This document shows positions 45,133-54,253 of a stretch of DNA of 64,000 nt, in pieces. The stretch's first letter is position 1. Each line of letters begins with the position of its first letter. Under the pieces are notes generated by a model that made no database searches, was not told the DNA's origin, and saw only the letters and a list, made by a program, of their open reading frames with translations. The DNA is from Sphingobacterium chuzhouense (lineage in GTDB: Bacteria > Bacteroidota > Bacteroidia > Sphingobacteriales > Sphingobacteriaceae): assembly GCF_014692525.1 (NCBI RefSeq), contig NZ_JACNYL010000002.1, positions 558,001 through 622,000 on the forward strand, read 5' to 3'. The position numbers were made by a program, and so were the translations under genes.

Positions 45133-45156
45133 GGTTAATGTCGATTAACCGACATA
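45133..45156. repeat. Overlapping inverted repeats upstream of the sigma gene
   Basis: GGTTAAT-GTCG-ATTAACC (45133-45150) and ATGTCG-ATTAAC-CGACAT (45138-45155) overlap and exclude each other. They lie after the GH20 stop and just before the sigma promoter. No strong T run follows, so an operator or weak terminator are both possible. Confidence 0.4.
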
Positions 45157-45165
45157 ATTTAATTT

Positions 45166-45197
45166 TTGGGAATGACTATCTTTATTTCCTATCTTTG
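45166..45197 (+). promoter_or_regulatory. Promoter of the ECF sigma gene (locus 2)
   Basis: TTTTG ending at 45168 and TATCTTTG (45190-45197) with a 21-base spacer. This is the housekeeping-type promoter, so the sigma gene itself is made constitutively while its targets wait. Confidence 0.6.
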
Positions 45198-45267
45198 AAA
45201 TAAGGATTCGTTAGAACGAATATTTTTGTTTCATAATAATTCTACCAATGGCCTGACAAAATAAATA

Positions 45268-45828
45268 ATGAAAGAGGTGTCTGAAACGATTTTTGCGGAC
45301 TTTAGAGCGGGGTACTCGAACGCTTTTAGAATAATATTTGAGCTACACCATCAAGTTATTCTACAATATGTCTATGGGTTTTGCCATCATAAGGAGGAAG
45401 CCGAAGAAATTACGCAAGATACCTTTACCCAACTTTTTATTTATAGGGATAAAATACACGGGGCAGAAAGTATACTGCCCTTTCTTTATGCCGTTTCTAA
45501 AAGGATTGCTGTCTCTCATTTTCGTAGAAAGGTAATCCGCGAAGAGGCTTTGGGGTATATCGGCGCTCTTTCCAATAGAAATCCACACGACACGCAAGAG
45601 GCTGTCTTGATAAAAGAACTACATGATAGCCTACATAAGATTATAGAAGAACTTCCCCAGCAACAAAAACGAGTTTTTGTACTCAACAAAATCGAAGACC
45701 TTTCTTGTCAGGAAATTGCAGACCAGCTCGCCATTTCCAAGAACACAGTAAAAAACCATTTAGCTGTCGCAACAAAAACCGTTCGGATAAAGTTACAGAG
45801 ATTAATATGCTTTTTTCTGATTTTTTAA
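45268..45828 (+). CDS. ECF RNA polymerase sigma factor (sigma-70 family)
   Basis: A 186-residue ECF sigma factor. Region 2: 'FRIIFELHHQVILQYVYGFC' and 'HKEEAEEITQDTFTQLFIYR', then 'ILPFLYAVSKRIAVSHFRRK'. Region 4: 'ELPQQQKRVFVLNKIEDLSC' and helix-turn-helix 'QEIADQLAISKNTVKNHLAV'. The FecR anti-sigma gene follows. It has its own housekeeping-type promoter, and its likely target sequence (repeat R1/R2) flanks it on both sides. Confidence 0.93.
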   Translation: MKEVSETIFADFRAGYSNAFRIIFELHHQVILQYVYGFCHHKEEAEEITQDTFTQLFIYRDKIHGAESILPFLYAVSKRIAVSHFRRKVIREEALGYIGALSNRNPHDTQEAVLIKELHDSLHKIIEELPQQQKRVFVLNKIEDLSCQEIADQLAISKNTVKNHLAVATKTVRIKLQRLICFFLIF

Positions 45829-45834
45829 AAAACA

Positions 45835-45867
45835 CCTAGTCCTATTTCCAATCTTGTGCGATATAAT
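45835..45867 (+). promoter_or_regulatory. Repeat R2, putative ECF sigma promoter before FecR
   Basis: CCTAGTCCTATTTCCAA, then TCTT, then GTGCGATATA: the second copy of the repeat at 43475. It begins seven bases after the sigma stop and ends about 20 bases before the TTG taken as the FecR start. A GTG that would lengthen FecR lies inside it. Confidence 0.55.
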
Positions 45868-45885
45868 ACAATAAAGCACACAAAA

Positions 45886-47109
45886 TTGGACAAACAACGT
45901 TTAATATATCTTATTAAGAAACGCCAACAGGGCAAATGTTCTGCTGATGAAAATGTTGAACTGCATGAATTGATGCAGCATCCACACATTGAAAAAGAGA
46001 TTTTACTTCTATGGGATCAATTGCATGAAGAAAAGACTTTAAAAGTTTCCACTGACGACAGCAAAAAATTGTACGATCGTATACGTTCTAAGCCTGAGGT
46101 CGCCGCTGTTATTCGAAGCAAATCGACCGACATAGCTAAAAAACAAGCACGAGCGAGAGTCCAAAAAATAATCACAGCAGCTGCGGTGCTCCTTATTTTT
46201 TTTAGCGTATATTTTATCTTCTTCTACCCGAGTTCTGAAAAGAACAACAGCCTTTCCAATATGGCTGAAACACATGCAGTAGTGCTCCCCGGCAGTAATA
46301 AGGCTAGAATTGTATTTGAAGACGGAACTTATCAAGAGCTGGGAGATCAATCTAGTCCAGCAAATATAAAAAAGAACGGTTTTTATACCGTCAACGACAA
46401 GAATAAAGGTATCTCCTATCTCGGATCTTCCGATATGAACAGTCAAACAGCCGGCGTACATACGCTTATTACTCCAAGAGGCGGAGAATATACTATCCAA
46501 CTGGCTGACGGCACTAAGGTTTGGTTAAATGCAAATTCCACACTTAAATACCCTGTTTCATTCCATGGGGCATCCGCCAGAGAGGTAGAATTAGAAGGCG
46601 AGGCCTATTTTGATGTATCGAAATCAACGATCAATAACAAACGTGTCCCCTTTTTAGTAAAATCAAAAGGACAGGTTTTAGAAGTAATGGGCACTGAATT
46701 CAATATAAACACGTTCCGAGATAAAATAACAACCACACTAATCGAGGGACGCGTAAAGATAGCATTTGAAGGTAAATCCGACGATCAATTTTATATTCTC
46801 CAACCCAATGATCAATCGGTTTACGATTACAAATCAGAAAAAATAAGTGTTGAACAAATAGATCCCTATTATGTGACATCGTGGAAAAGCGGAGATTTTG
46901 CCTTTGACAATGCACCATTAAAAAACGTGATGGAAGATATCGCCAGATGGTACGATGTCGATGTAGAATACAAAACTGAAGTAAGTGATATAAAGTTTTC
47001 GGGTAAGGTGTCTAAATTCGAAAACATTGACACATTGCTTCAAACCATAGAATGGACAGGATCTGTAAAACTCAAACTGAACGGAAGGAGGATAACCGTA
47101 ATGAAATAA
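45886..47109 (+). CDS. FecR-type anti-sigma factor
   Basis: A 407-residue inner-membrane regulator. It has a cytoplasmic N-terminal part ('KQRLIYLIKKRQQGKCSADE'), a membrane helix ('IITAAAVLLIFFSVYFIFFY', about 100-120), the FecR domain ('TPRGGEYTIQLADGTKVWLN', 'EVELEGEAYFDVSK', 'FNINTFRDKITTTLIEGRVK') and a C-terminal DUF4974-like domain ('ENIDTLLQTIEWTGSVKLKL'). The frame opens at GTG 45856, but this codon is inside repeat R2; TTG 45886, which gives a normal family N terminus, is preferred. It pairs with the sigma upstream and the STN-bearing SusC downstream. Confidence 0.9.
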   Translation: MDKQRLIYLIKKRQQGKCSADENVELHELMQHPHIEKEILLLWDQLHEEKTLKVSTDDSKKLYDRIRSKPEVAAVIRSKSTDIAKKQARARVQKIITAAAVLLIFFSVYFIFFYPSSEKNNSLSNMAETHAVVLPGSNKARIVFEDGTYQELGDQSSPANIKKNGFYTVNDKNKGISYLGSSDMNSQTAGVHTLITPRGGEYTIQLADGTKVWLNANSTLKYPVSFHGASAREVELEGEAYFDVSKSTINNKRVPFLVKSKGQVLEVMGTEFNINTFRDKITTTLIEGRVKIAFEGKSDDQFYILQPNDQSVYDYKSEKISVEQIDPYYVTSWKSGDFAFDNAPLKNVMEDIARWYDVDVEYKTEVSDIKFSGKVSKFENIDTLLQTIEWTGSVKLKLNGRRITVMK

Positions 47110-47128
47110 AAAGTTTATTTAAGAAATA

Positions 47129-47149
47129 GGAGGTGTTACCAGCACCTCC
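47129..47149 (+). promoter_or_regulatory. FecR-SusC intercistronic hairpin (locus 2)
   Basis: GGAGGTG-TTACCAG-CACCTCC is a perfect 7-base stem with a 7-base loop, placed 68 bases before the SusC start. It corresponds to the hairpin at 18449 in locus 1. No T run follows. Confidence 0.55.
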
Positions 47150-47216
47150 CATAGCTTAGTCAATTTGACTAACGATTGAAAACTAACGTGTTAAATTATA
47201 AATCAACCGAATACAA

Positions 47217-50200
47217 ATGTATAAAAAAAATTGGTTGGGCATATTGCTATGGGAAATATGCCTTACGAACAAAAATCCTGTAGTAATGAAATTATCCTTA
47301 GCCCTCCCCTTTCTACTTGCGGCAACATTGCAGGTCAATGCATCTGCTATTGGACAAGAAGTCACTCTACACAAGAAGAATGTTAAGTTAGATTATGTAC
47401 TTCGCGAGTTACAAAAACAAAGCGGCTATAATATTCTGTTTGATCAACGCATTATTCCCGAATCAGCCAGGATAAACGTAAACTACAAAAACGCGCATCT
47501 TTATAAAGTACTCGAAGACGTCTTGTCTCCTTTCGAAATTAAATACAAACAAACAGGAAAAAACATCGTACTGAACAAAGAGACCATATCCGGTTCGAAA
47601 GCAGCTCCTATGAACCGGCAACAACAGACGCCTATCAGAGGCAGAGTTCGGGATACAAACGGCTCACCTATTGCTGGCGCTACCGTACGCGTTAATGCAG
47701 GCGCGGGCAACGGCGTCTTGACAGGGCAAGACGGTACTTTTTCCATTCTCGCAACACCACAAGATAGGCTCATATTTTCATATGTTGGTAAAGCGTCGGT
47801 AACGGTAACGATAGGAGATCAAAAAGAACTGTCCGTTGTACTTCAAGATCAAACAGTAGAAATGGAGGATTTGGTTGTGGTGGCTTATGGGCAGCAGAAA
47901 AAACGAAATTTGACCGGATCGGTTGCTTCGGTAGGAAGTGATGAGATTGAAAAAACAACACTTCAAGATCCGATTTCTATTTTGCAGGGACGTGCGCCGG
48001 GTGTACAGATCACCTCTAATTCGGGTGCCCCGGGAGGTGAAATGACTATCCGCGTTAGAGGAAATTCTTCGCTAAATTCCGGTAATAATCCACTTTTTGT
48101 GGTCGATGGTGTCCCGATAGAGTCTAATTCTCTATCGTCGCTCAACGGCACGGAAAATTTTGGATTAAACCCCTTAGCAGACATCAACCCGGACGATATT
48201 GCTTCGATCGAAATACTTAAAGATGCTGCATCAACAGCTATTTATGGTTCACGCGCCGCAAACGGTGTGGTATTGATTACCACCAAGCGCGGTGCAGAAG
48301 GAAAAGCGCAAATAACGGCTAATTTCATGACGGGAGTAAGTTCGATCACACGCCATCTAGGGGTTTTGAATGCTAGTCAATACCGGGCAGCGGTAATCGA
48401 TTCGTATAATAATATGGAGACTCCCGAAGAACCTTTCTGGACGGTATTAGATTCATTGAACCCCTCCAACAACGGTGATATCGACTGGCAACGAGAATTG
48501 TTACGAAGCGCTGGACAGTATAAAGTGGATTTGGCCGTTCGCGGAGGAAGCGACAAAGTACAATATTCATGGAGCAATTCTTATCTGGATCAAGACGGTA
48601 TTATTATCAGCAATAATTACAAACGCATCACTTCCCGATTGAACGTCGATTTCGATGTATCCAATAAGTTGAAAATCGGGCAAAGCATTGCTTACACCAA
48701 TGCAACAAACAATCGGATTAATGCAGGTGGAACAGGAAACCTGAGCGTTATTCGTGAGCTGTTAGTCAGACCTCCGGTCATGTCCATGTATTTTCCCGAC
48801 GGATCATTGAATGGCTATCAATTGGGACGACGAAACCCCGTAGGTATTGCCATGCATGCTACACATAATAATAAAAGTCACCGAATTATCGGAAGCGAAT
48901 ACCTCGAGTATGAAATTATGGATGGGCTGAGTTTTCGCAGTAACCTACATTTCGATTTCACTACGATGAAGGAGAATGAATTCATGCCGTCGATATTGGA
49001 TTATAGAGAAGGTTACAATACTGGAGCCGTCAGAAGTACGAACAATATTACTTGGGCAAACGAAAATATCTTACGCTACAACAAGACATTCGCCAACGAC
49101 CATAATTTTGGTGCTTTACTTGGATTCAGTTTGCAAGACTGGCGATTTGAACGTACGGGGCTGGATGGTATGTTTTTTCCGAGTGATGACATCCGAACAC
49201 TGAACGCAGCGAGTGTTATCTCCAATCAAGGAATTAATGTGGAAGCCGAAAGTGCCATGCTATCGTATTTTGGTAGAACGTCCTACGATTATCAGGGAAA
49301 ATATCTGGCTGAAGTCAACTTAAGAGCCGATGGTTCGTCGCGATTTGGCCGTGACAATCGGTTTGGTTTCTTTCCCTCCGCTTCCGTGGGTTGGCGTTTC
49401 ACAGACGAGCGATTTTTGGAAGGATTAAGAAATGTGATGAATGACGGGAAGCTCCGCTTCAGCATGGGAAGTACCGGAAATCACGCTATTGGAAATTACA
49501 CTTCCCAAGGCGAATTTTTGGTCGGGATCAATTATCTGGATTATTCAGGAGCAGCTCCGTCGGTTATGCCAAACGCGAGTTTAACCTGGGAAACCACGGT
49601 GCAGTATAATGCGGGTATAGACTTATCGTTTCTGGCTAATAGAATGACGTTAAATGCAGACTATTATGTAAAAAATACCCGTGATTTGCTTTATGAAGTG
49701 CCTATTCCGACTACGACGGGATTTAGCACGATCACCCAGAACATCGGAAACATCCAAAATAAGGGTGTTGAGTTCTTGTTATCAACCAAAAATCTAGTAG
49801 GCAATTTCGGATGGTCGACCAACTTCAACATCAGCGCAAACCGCAATCGGATTGTATCTCTTCCGGAGAACTTGTTGACCAATGGTTATATTCAAAATGG
49901 CGCGTACCATATTTTGCAGGAAGGGCAACCTATCGGCATTTTCTACGGGTGGAGATTTGACGGTGTATATGCCCGTGATGAGGATAATGTAAATGCGGTT
50001 ACAAACGGTGCATTGGGCCCCGTTTTCAAAGGCGGAGATCCGATTTGGCACGATCTGAACGGAGATGATATTATTAATCAGGACGACCGACAGATTATTG
50101 GTAAAGCGGAACCAAAATTTTTTGGCGGTATTTCCAACGATTTTAGTTATAAGAATTTCTCTTTGAATGTGCTGTTCCAGTTCTCCTATGGTAATGATAT

Positions 50201-50609
50201 ATACAGTGAGATCAATCACCAGCGAAATACTATCGTGCGATACAATAATCTTTCTACCGATGCATTGAGAAGATGGCGTCAGCAAGGAGACATTACCGAT
50301 TATCCGAGACCTGTACGAGATGATCCTATGCAAAGCGAAAGCCGTGTGCAGAGCCGATGGGTGGAGGATGGTTCTTATATCAAGTTAAAAAATGTCAATC
50401 TTCGTTACCGTTTCTCCCCAACTTTGATTAACAAAATCGGTATACGGAGCTTAGATGCATTTGTCACCGGAACAAACCTGATTACCTGGACAAAGTATAC
50501 GGGATTTGACCCCGATGTAAACTCTTATGCAGGACTGCGGGTAGGCGTGGATGAAGGATCGTATCCACAGAGCCGTACATTTATTTTTGGTATTAATATA
50601 GGTCTTTAA
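47217..50609 (+). CDS. SusC/RagA TonB-linked outer membrane transporter with STN domain
   Basis: A 1130-residue receptor: signal ('MKLSLALPFLLAATLQVNAS'), STN domain ('LDYVLRELQKQSGYNILFDQ'), carboxypeptidase-like repeat ('GRVRDTNGSPIAGATVRVNA'), plug ('VVVAYGQQKKRNLTGSVASV', 'VRGNSSLNSGNNPLFVVDGV') and a barrel ending in 'RTFIFGINIGL'. It imports glycan pieces with energy from TonB and signals to FecR through STN. The start at 47217 is kept; ATG 47286 is a shorter alternative. The SusD partner follows after 11 bases. Confidence 0.95.
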   Translation: MYKKNWLGILLWEICLTNKNPVVMKLSLALPFLLAATLQVNASAIGQEVTLHKKNVKLDYVLRELQKQSGYNILFDQRIIPESARINVNYKNAHLYKVLEDVLSPFEIKYKQTGKNIVLNKETISGSKAAPMNRQQQTPIRGRVRDTNGSPIAGATVRVNAGAGNGVLTGQDGTFSILATPQDRLIFSYVGKASVTVTIGDQKELSVVLQDQTVEMEDLVVVAYGQQKKRNLTGSVASVGSDEIEKTTLQDPISILQGRAPGVQITSNSGAPGGEMTIRVRGNSSLNSGNNPLFVVDGVPIESNSLSSLNGTENFGLNPLADINPDDIASIEILKDAASTAIYGSRAANGVVLITTKRGAEGKAQITANFMTGVSSITRHLGVLNASQYRAAVIDSYNNMETPEEPFWTVLDSLNPSNNGDIDWQRELLRSAGQYKVDLAVRGGSDKVQYSWSNSYLDQDGIIISNNYKRITSRLNVDFDVSNKLKIGQSIAYTNATNNRINAGGTGNLSVIRELLVRPPVMSMYFPDGSLNGYQLGRRNPVGIAMHATHNNKSHRIIGSEYLEYEIMDGLSFRSNLHFDFTTMKENEFMPSILDYREGYNTGAVRSTNNITWANENILRYNKTFANDHNFGALLGFSLQDWRFERTGLDGMFFPSDDIRTLNAASVISNQGINVEAESAMLSYFGRTSYDYQGKYLAEVNLRADGSSRFGRDNRFGFFPSASVGWRFTDERFLEGLRNVMNDGKLRFSMGSTGNHAIGNYTSQGEFLVGINYLDYSGAAPSVMPNASLTWETTVQYNAGIDLSFLANRMTLNADYYVKNTRDLLYEVPIPTTTGFSTITQNIGNIQNKGVEFLLSTKNLVGNFGWSTNFNISANRNRIVSLPENLLTNGYIQNGAYHILQEGQPIGIFYGWRFDGVYARDEDNVNAVTNGALGPVFKGGDPIWHDLNGDDIINQDDRQIIGKAEPKFFGGISNDFSYKNFSLNVLFQFSYGNDIYSEINHQRNTIVRYNNLSTDALRRWRQQGDITDYPRPVRDDPMQSESRVQSRWVEDGSYIKLKNVNLRYRFSPTLINKIGIRSLDAFVTGTNLITWTKYTGFDPDVNSYAGLRVGVDEGSYPQSRTFIFGINIGL

Positions 50610-50620
50610 CATCGTAGGAT

Positions 50621-51988
50621 ATGAAAAAATATATTACAAAATGGATTGCCTTTTTGTCCGTTCTATTAATGGGCTCCTGTTCGTTTCTGGACAAAGAGCC
50701 AATCAGTAGTTTTTCCGCACAAGGTTTTTACAAAAGTACGAGTGATGCACAGGCAGGCGTCTACGGAATATATGAGGCTATGCAATCTTCATTTCAACTC
50801 AATTTTGCCTATTGGGGAGAAGGAAGAGCAGATGCTGTCGAAACCAACCACGCCGGAGATCCTTTCGCACTCCATCAGAATACATTGACACCAATCATTA
50901 CATCGTCTAACTGGAATAACTTGTACACCGTGATTAGTCGGGCTAATTATGCTGTAAAATATATTCCCGAGGTTTTCGAAGACGAAACGAGTCCTTTGCG
51001 GAATCAATTGATAGGCCAAGCAAGAGCGTTGCGCGCCATAGCATATTTCTATTTGGTCAGGGTATGGGGCGATGTCCCTTTCACCCTAGAGCCTTATGAA
51101 AGTATACAACAGGATTTATTTTTATCCAAAACGGATAAAGAAACTATCCTTAACCAAATTGTTGAGGATCTCTCCTATGCTTCTGAATTCTGTTCACCCA
51201 ATTACGGAGGTGAACGAGATCGGGTTTTGATCACCAGAGGTGGCGCGGATGGTATACTAACACAAGTATACATGTGGCGCAAACAATATCAACAAGCGAT
51301 TACAACGGCGGAACGTGTGACGGATAATCCATTGTATTCTTTAGTTTCTATTAGTGACTGGAACAATATGTTTTCTGCCGGATTGAGTAGCGAAAGTGTA
51401 TTTGAAGTTGGTTACAATGAGGTTCAAAAGAATTCTATGCGGGTGCTTTATGCGCTGGGTAACGATGCCAGTTATTTTCCAAGTCAGCGGTTTATGAATT
51501 CTTTTGAAGAAGGAGATCTGCGTAGATCAAAGATTTGGGACAATACGCAGGTACAGCCACGAAAGATCTGGAAGTTTTTTGGCGAAGGTTTTAATGACGA
51601 AAGCCCGGATCCGTCTCAAAACAATATTATTTTGGTGCGGTTGGCCGATATCATGTTGCTCAAAGCAGAGGCACATGCCCGTTTAAACGACAATAGCCTT
51701 GCGCTTCCTTTATTAAATAATATCCGTAATCGGGCAGGATTGGTAGCGCTGACTGAAGTAACGGCCATAGAAGAGTACGGTGATGTGGTCTCGGCAATCA
51801 TGCATGAGAGGTCGATAGAATTATGTTTCGAAGGACACCGCTGGTTTGATCTCGTCCGGACAGATAAAGCTATTGAAGTGATGGAACCGATCACTGGATT
51901 AAAAGATTCGCGCAATATCTTATGGCCAATACATGAGGATGCTATCAATCGTAATCCGAACTTGGTACAAAACGAATTTTATAGATAG
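50621..51988 (+). CDS. SusD/RagB family nutrient-binding lipoprotein
   Basis: A 455-residue lipoprotein (signal ending LLMGSC). SusD marks: 'FYKSTSDAQAGVYGIYEAMQ', 'QLIGQARALRAIAYFYLVRV', 'LVRLADIMLLKAEAHARLND' and the C-terminal 'ERSIELCFEGHRWFDLVRTD' with 'NILWPIHEDAINRNPNLVQN'. It binds the glycan at the cell surface with the SusC protein encoded 11 bases upstream. Confidence 0.95.
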   Translation: MKKYITKWIAFLSVLLMGSCSFLDKEPISSFSAQGFYKSTSDAQAGVYGIYEAMQSSFQLNFAYWGEGRADAVETNHAGDPFALHQNTLTPIITSSNWNNLYTVISRANYAVKYIPEVFEDETSPLRNQLIGQARALRAIAYFYLVRVWGDVPFTLEPYESIQQDLFLSKTDKETILNQIVEDLSYASEFCSPNYGGERDRVLITRGGADGILTQVYMWRKQYQQAITTAERVTDNPLYSLVSISDWNNMFSAGLSSESVFEVGYNEVQKNSMRVLYALGNDASYFPSQRFMNSFEEGDLRRSKIWDNTQVQPRKIWKFFGEGFNDESPDPSQNNIILVRLADIMLLKAEAHARLNDNSLALPLLNNIRNRAGLVALTEVTAIEEYGDVVSAIMHERSIELCFEGHRWFDLVRTDKAIEVMEPITGLKDSRNILWPIHEDAINRNPNLVQNEFYR

Positions 51989-52024
51989 TTCGATGAAAAA
52001 CATTTATAATAAAGATAATTTATT

Positions 52025-53482
52025 ATGCAAACGAAAATAATTTTAAACCGATTTTTAACGGCTTGTATTACAATTACGTTATTGATGACAAGTTGCGAAA
52101 TTCAGGAGAATTTTAAATACGAACCTTCCGGAGTAGACGGCATATTAGGCGTGACAGCATGGAGCTTCATCCAGGCAAACGATGATTTTGATCAATTGGA
52201 AAGGGCAATTATACGCACGGGGCTTCAAAATCTCTATCAGGAGGAAGAAAGGACTTTTATTATTCCAAATAATAAAGCTTTCAGTACGTATCTGGAAAGC
52301 AGTAGTTATAGTACTATAGAAGATATACCGCTACCTATTTTACGAAACATGTTGCGGTACCATATCGTAAAAGATCGTGTTATTTTTACCGATCCGACCA
52401 TTGGTCGTGACCAACCGCTCCCGTACGAAACAGAAAACGGACAAACCATGTTTCTTTCTCGCAATAACAACTACGTGGGATTGATCAACCAAGGGACTAC
52501 GAGACAATGGGAAATCCGCACGTCTAATCTGGAACCAACAAACGGCGTGATACATGCCGTCGATTTTATCGTCTATTTTTCTGCTCCGGCTATCGATAAT
52601 AGTGAGGATCCTACGCTCGTGAGAGATACGATATACCCTTTAGCTGATTCGTTTGTCGCTGGTAATAGCGCAGGTGAAATATATGAAAACACCAATTATG
52701 GTACGAATCCGCTTCTTAGACCGAAATACTCCAGCCCAGCACTTAACTCTGCTTATGATAGGTTTGCGTATCTCATGTTTGATCTTGATGATTTTGAAAA
52801 ACCGGGTATCGTTGTGGATGTGAAACTCCGATTAGCGGTTAGTTTCACCACGGGAGATGGCTATATGCTAAATCTTTTTAAAGCAGCGAACAACAATTGG
52901 TCGGAATCGACCATTACTTTTAAGAATGCGCCAGGCAAAATCGGAGACCGTATTTCGTATGTAACCACATCAAAAGTAAATGCTTTCAATTTTGATATCA
53001 CGAATTTTTATAAGAATGAGTCTCCAAGTGGCCGGGTGTCGTTTATGTTAGAAAGTGGAGCCGCTCCGGCAGGTAATAAAACCGACGATCTGGCCTCAAA
53101 AGAGCACGCTACGCTGGATCCTCCGATGATTATCGCTACATTAGCAACAAATCAAAATGTCTTGGTCGTAAAAACAAATGAACCGGTCGCTGTATCAAGC
53201 GGTGGTTCGACAGTCATCCATACAGATCTGCTGGAGCTATCCGGTGCTGATGCAGCCGATATCATCTATACCGTGAAAACTGCTCCGCAAAAAGGTTGGC
53301 TCATCAGAGGGGCAGACATCATTGGGCAAAATGGAGAATTTGTGCAGACGGATCTCCAATCCTTAAGCCTGCTTTACATTCATGACGGCGAAAGCACCGG
53401 AGAAGACACCATGATACTATCCGCTAGAGATAGGACTGGTGCGGAGATAGAAGATATAGAAGTTAAAATAAATATTCAATAG
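52025..53482 (+). CDS. Surface lipoprotein: FAS1, CBM96-like and CSPG-like domains
   Basis: A 485-residue lipoprotein (signal ending LLMTSC). Residues about 40-180 look like a fasciclin FAS1 domain ('TFIIPNNKAFSTYL', 'LPILRNMLRYHIVKDRVIF', 'TNGVIHAVDFIVYF'). About 205-370 look like a DNRLRE/CBM96 beta-sandwich ('YPLADSFVAGNSAGEIYENT', 'NWSESTITFKNAPGKIGDRI'). The last 100 residues resemble a cadherin-like CSPG repeat ('LQSLSLLYIHDGESTGEDTM'). All are adhesion or carbohydrate-binding folds, with no catalytic motif. Its place after SusD suggests a surface glycan-binding protein. Confidence 0.75.
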   Translation: MQTKIILNRFLTACITITLLMTSCEIQENFKYEPSGVDGILGVTAWSFIQANDDFDQLERAIIRTGLQNLYQEEERTFIIPNNKAFSTYLESSSYSTIEDIPLPILRNMLRYHIVKDRVIFTDPTIGRDQPLPYETENGQTMFLSRNNNYVGLINQGTTRQWEIRTSNLEPTNGVIHAVDFIVYFSAPAIDNSEDPTLVRDTIYPLADSFVAGNSAGEIYENTNYGTNPLLRPKYSSPALNSAYDRFAYLMFDLDDFEKPGIVVDVKLRLAVSFTTGDGYMLNLFKAANNNWSESTITFKNAPGKIGDRISYVTTSKVNAFNFDITNFYKNESPSGRVSFMLESGAAPAGNKTDDLASKEHATLDPPMIIATLATNQNVLVVKTNEPVAVSSGGSTVIHTDLLELSGADAADIIYTVKTAPQKGWLIRGADIIGQNGEFVQTDLQSLSLLYIHDGESTGEDTMILSARDRTGAEIEDIEVKINIQ

Positions 53483-53490
53483 TTTTTAAT

Positions 53491-54246
53491 ATGCAATTCC
53501 TTCTAAATAGTTTTAAAATATTCTTTAGTGTCACGATGTTGTTATGGTCTTGCTCGTCAGACGCGAATGAACCCGATGAACAAGTGAGACCAACAGAGCG
53601 GATAATCAAGTTCTCAGGGTATGACTGGATTGTTCGTACATCGAACGATGAAAGAGTCGGTCCCGGACCGAACTACTTTTCTGATTCGGAAGATAATGTG
53701 TGGGTTGATGAAGGTGGAAGATTACACCTCAAGATTGTGCAGCGAGGGGGTATCTGGTATTGTTCGGGAATAGTTCTAAAACAATCCTTGGGTTATGGCC
53801 AGTATGTTTTTTATCTAGCTAGTGATGTAAGCAAATTAGACCAACATGTCGTGGGAGGCTTGTTTACTTATCTCAATGATGAAGAAGAAATAGATATTGA
53901 GTTTTCTAGGTGGTCAGATCCGGAAAACCAAGATTCCCAATTTGCCGTACAACCGTCAGATCGTTCCGGCAACAAAGAACGTTATGATTTAAACTTATTA
54001 ACGGAACGTTCGACCCATTCCTTTAATTGGCAACGGGAGAGAATCGATTTTTTCAGTCGTCAGGGACATGGCTTATCCGTTGATGAAGATAACCGAATTC
54101 ATGAATGGACTTACAAAGGAAACGATATTCCATTACATAAAGGCACGGAACGTTTGCGACTCAATTTATGGCTGTTCCGCGGCCAAGTTCCTTCAGATGC
54201 GAAGGAACAAGAAATGGTCATCGAGAAAGTAGAATTTATAAAGTAA
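53491..54246 (+). CDS. GH16-like glycoside hydrolase, lipoprotein
   Basis: A 251-residue lipoprotein (signal ending LLWSC, Cys21) with a concanavalin-like jelly-roll. The GH16 catalytic motif is visible as Glu133-Ile-Asp135-Ile-Glu137 in 'DEEEIDIEFSRW', preceded by 'GQYVFYLASDVSKLDQHVVG'. GH16 enzymes cut beta-1,3/1,4-glucans or galactans with retention. It starts eight bases after the FAS1/CBM96 gene and ends the locus before a terminator. With GH20 at the head of the locus, a host-type or amino-sugar glycan is a possible substrate, which is inference. Confidence 0.78.
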   Translation: MQFLLNSFKIFFSVTMLLWSCSSDANEPDEQVRPTERIIKFSGYDWIVRTSNDERVGPGPNYFSDSEDNVWVDEGGRLHLKIVQRGGIWYCSGIVLKQSLGYGQYVFYLASDVSKLDQHVVGGLFTYLNDEEEIDIEFSRWSDPENQDSQFAVQPSDRSGNKERYDLNLLTERSTHSFNWQRERIDFFSRQGHGLSVDEDNRIHEWTYKGNDIPLHKGTERLRLNLWLFRGQVPSDAKEQEMVIEKVEFIK

Positions 54247-54253
54247 TACCAAT

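Noticed and set aside
45856..45885. Longer FecR start at GTG 45856
   Set aside because: This codon lies in the repeated element R2, which also occurs in a non-coding place at 43475; the family-like N terminus begins at TTG 45886.
46039..46500. Minus-strand 153-residue open frame
   Set aside because: It is inside the FecR gene on the plus strand and has no recognisable domain.
47129..47149. Hairpin between FecR and SusC read as a terminator
   Set aside because: No T run follows in either locus, and the genes on both sides should be cotranscribed; it is listed as a regulatory hairpin instead.
49794..50333. Minus-strand 179-residue open frame
   Set aside because: It is inside the SusC gene and has Ile/Val-rich filler without any motif; it is a shadow of the plus-strand gene.
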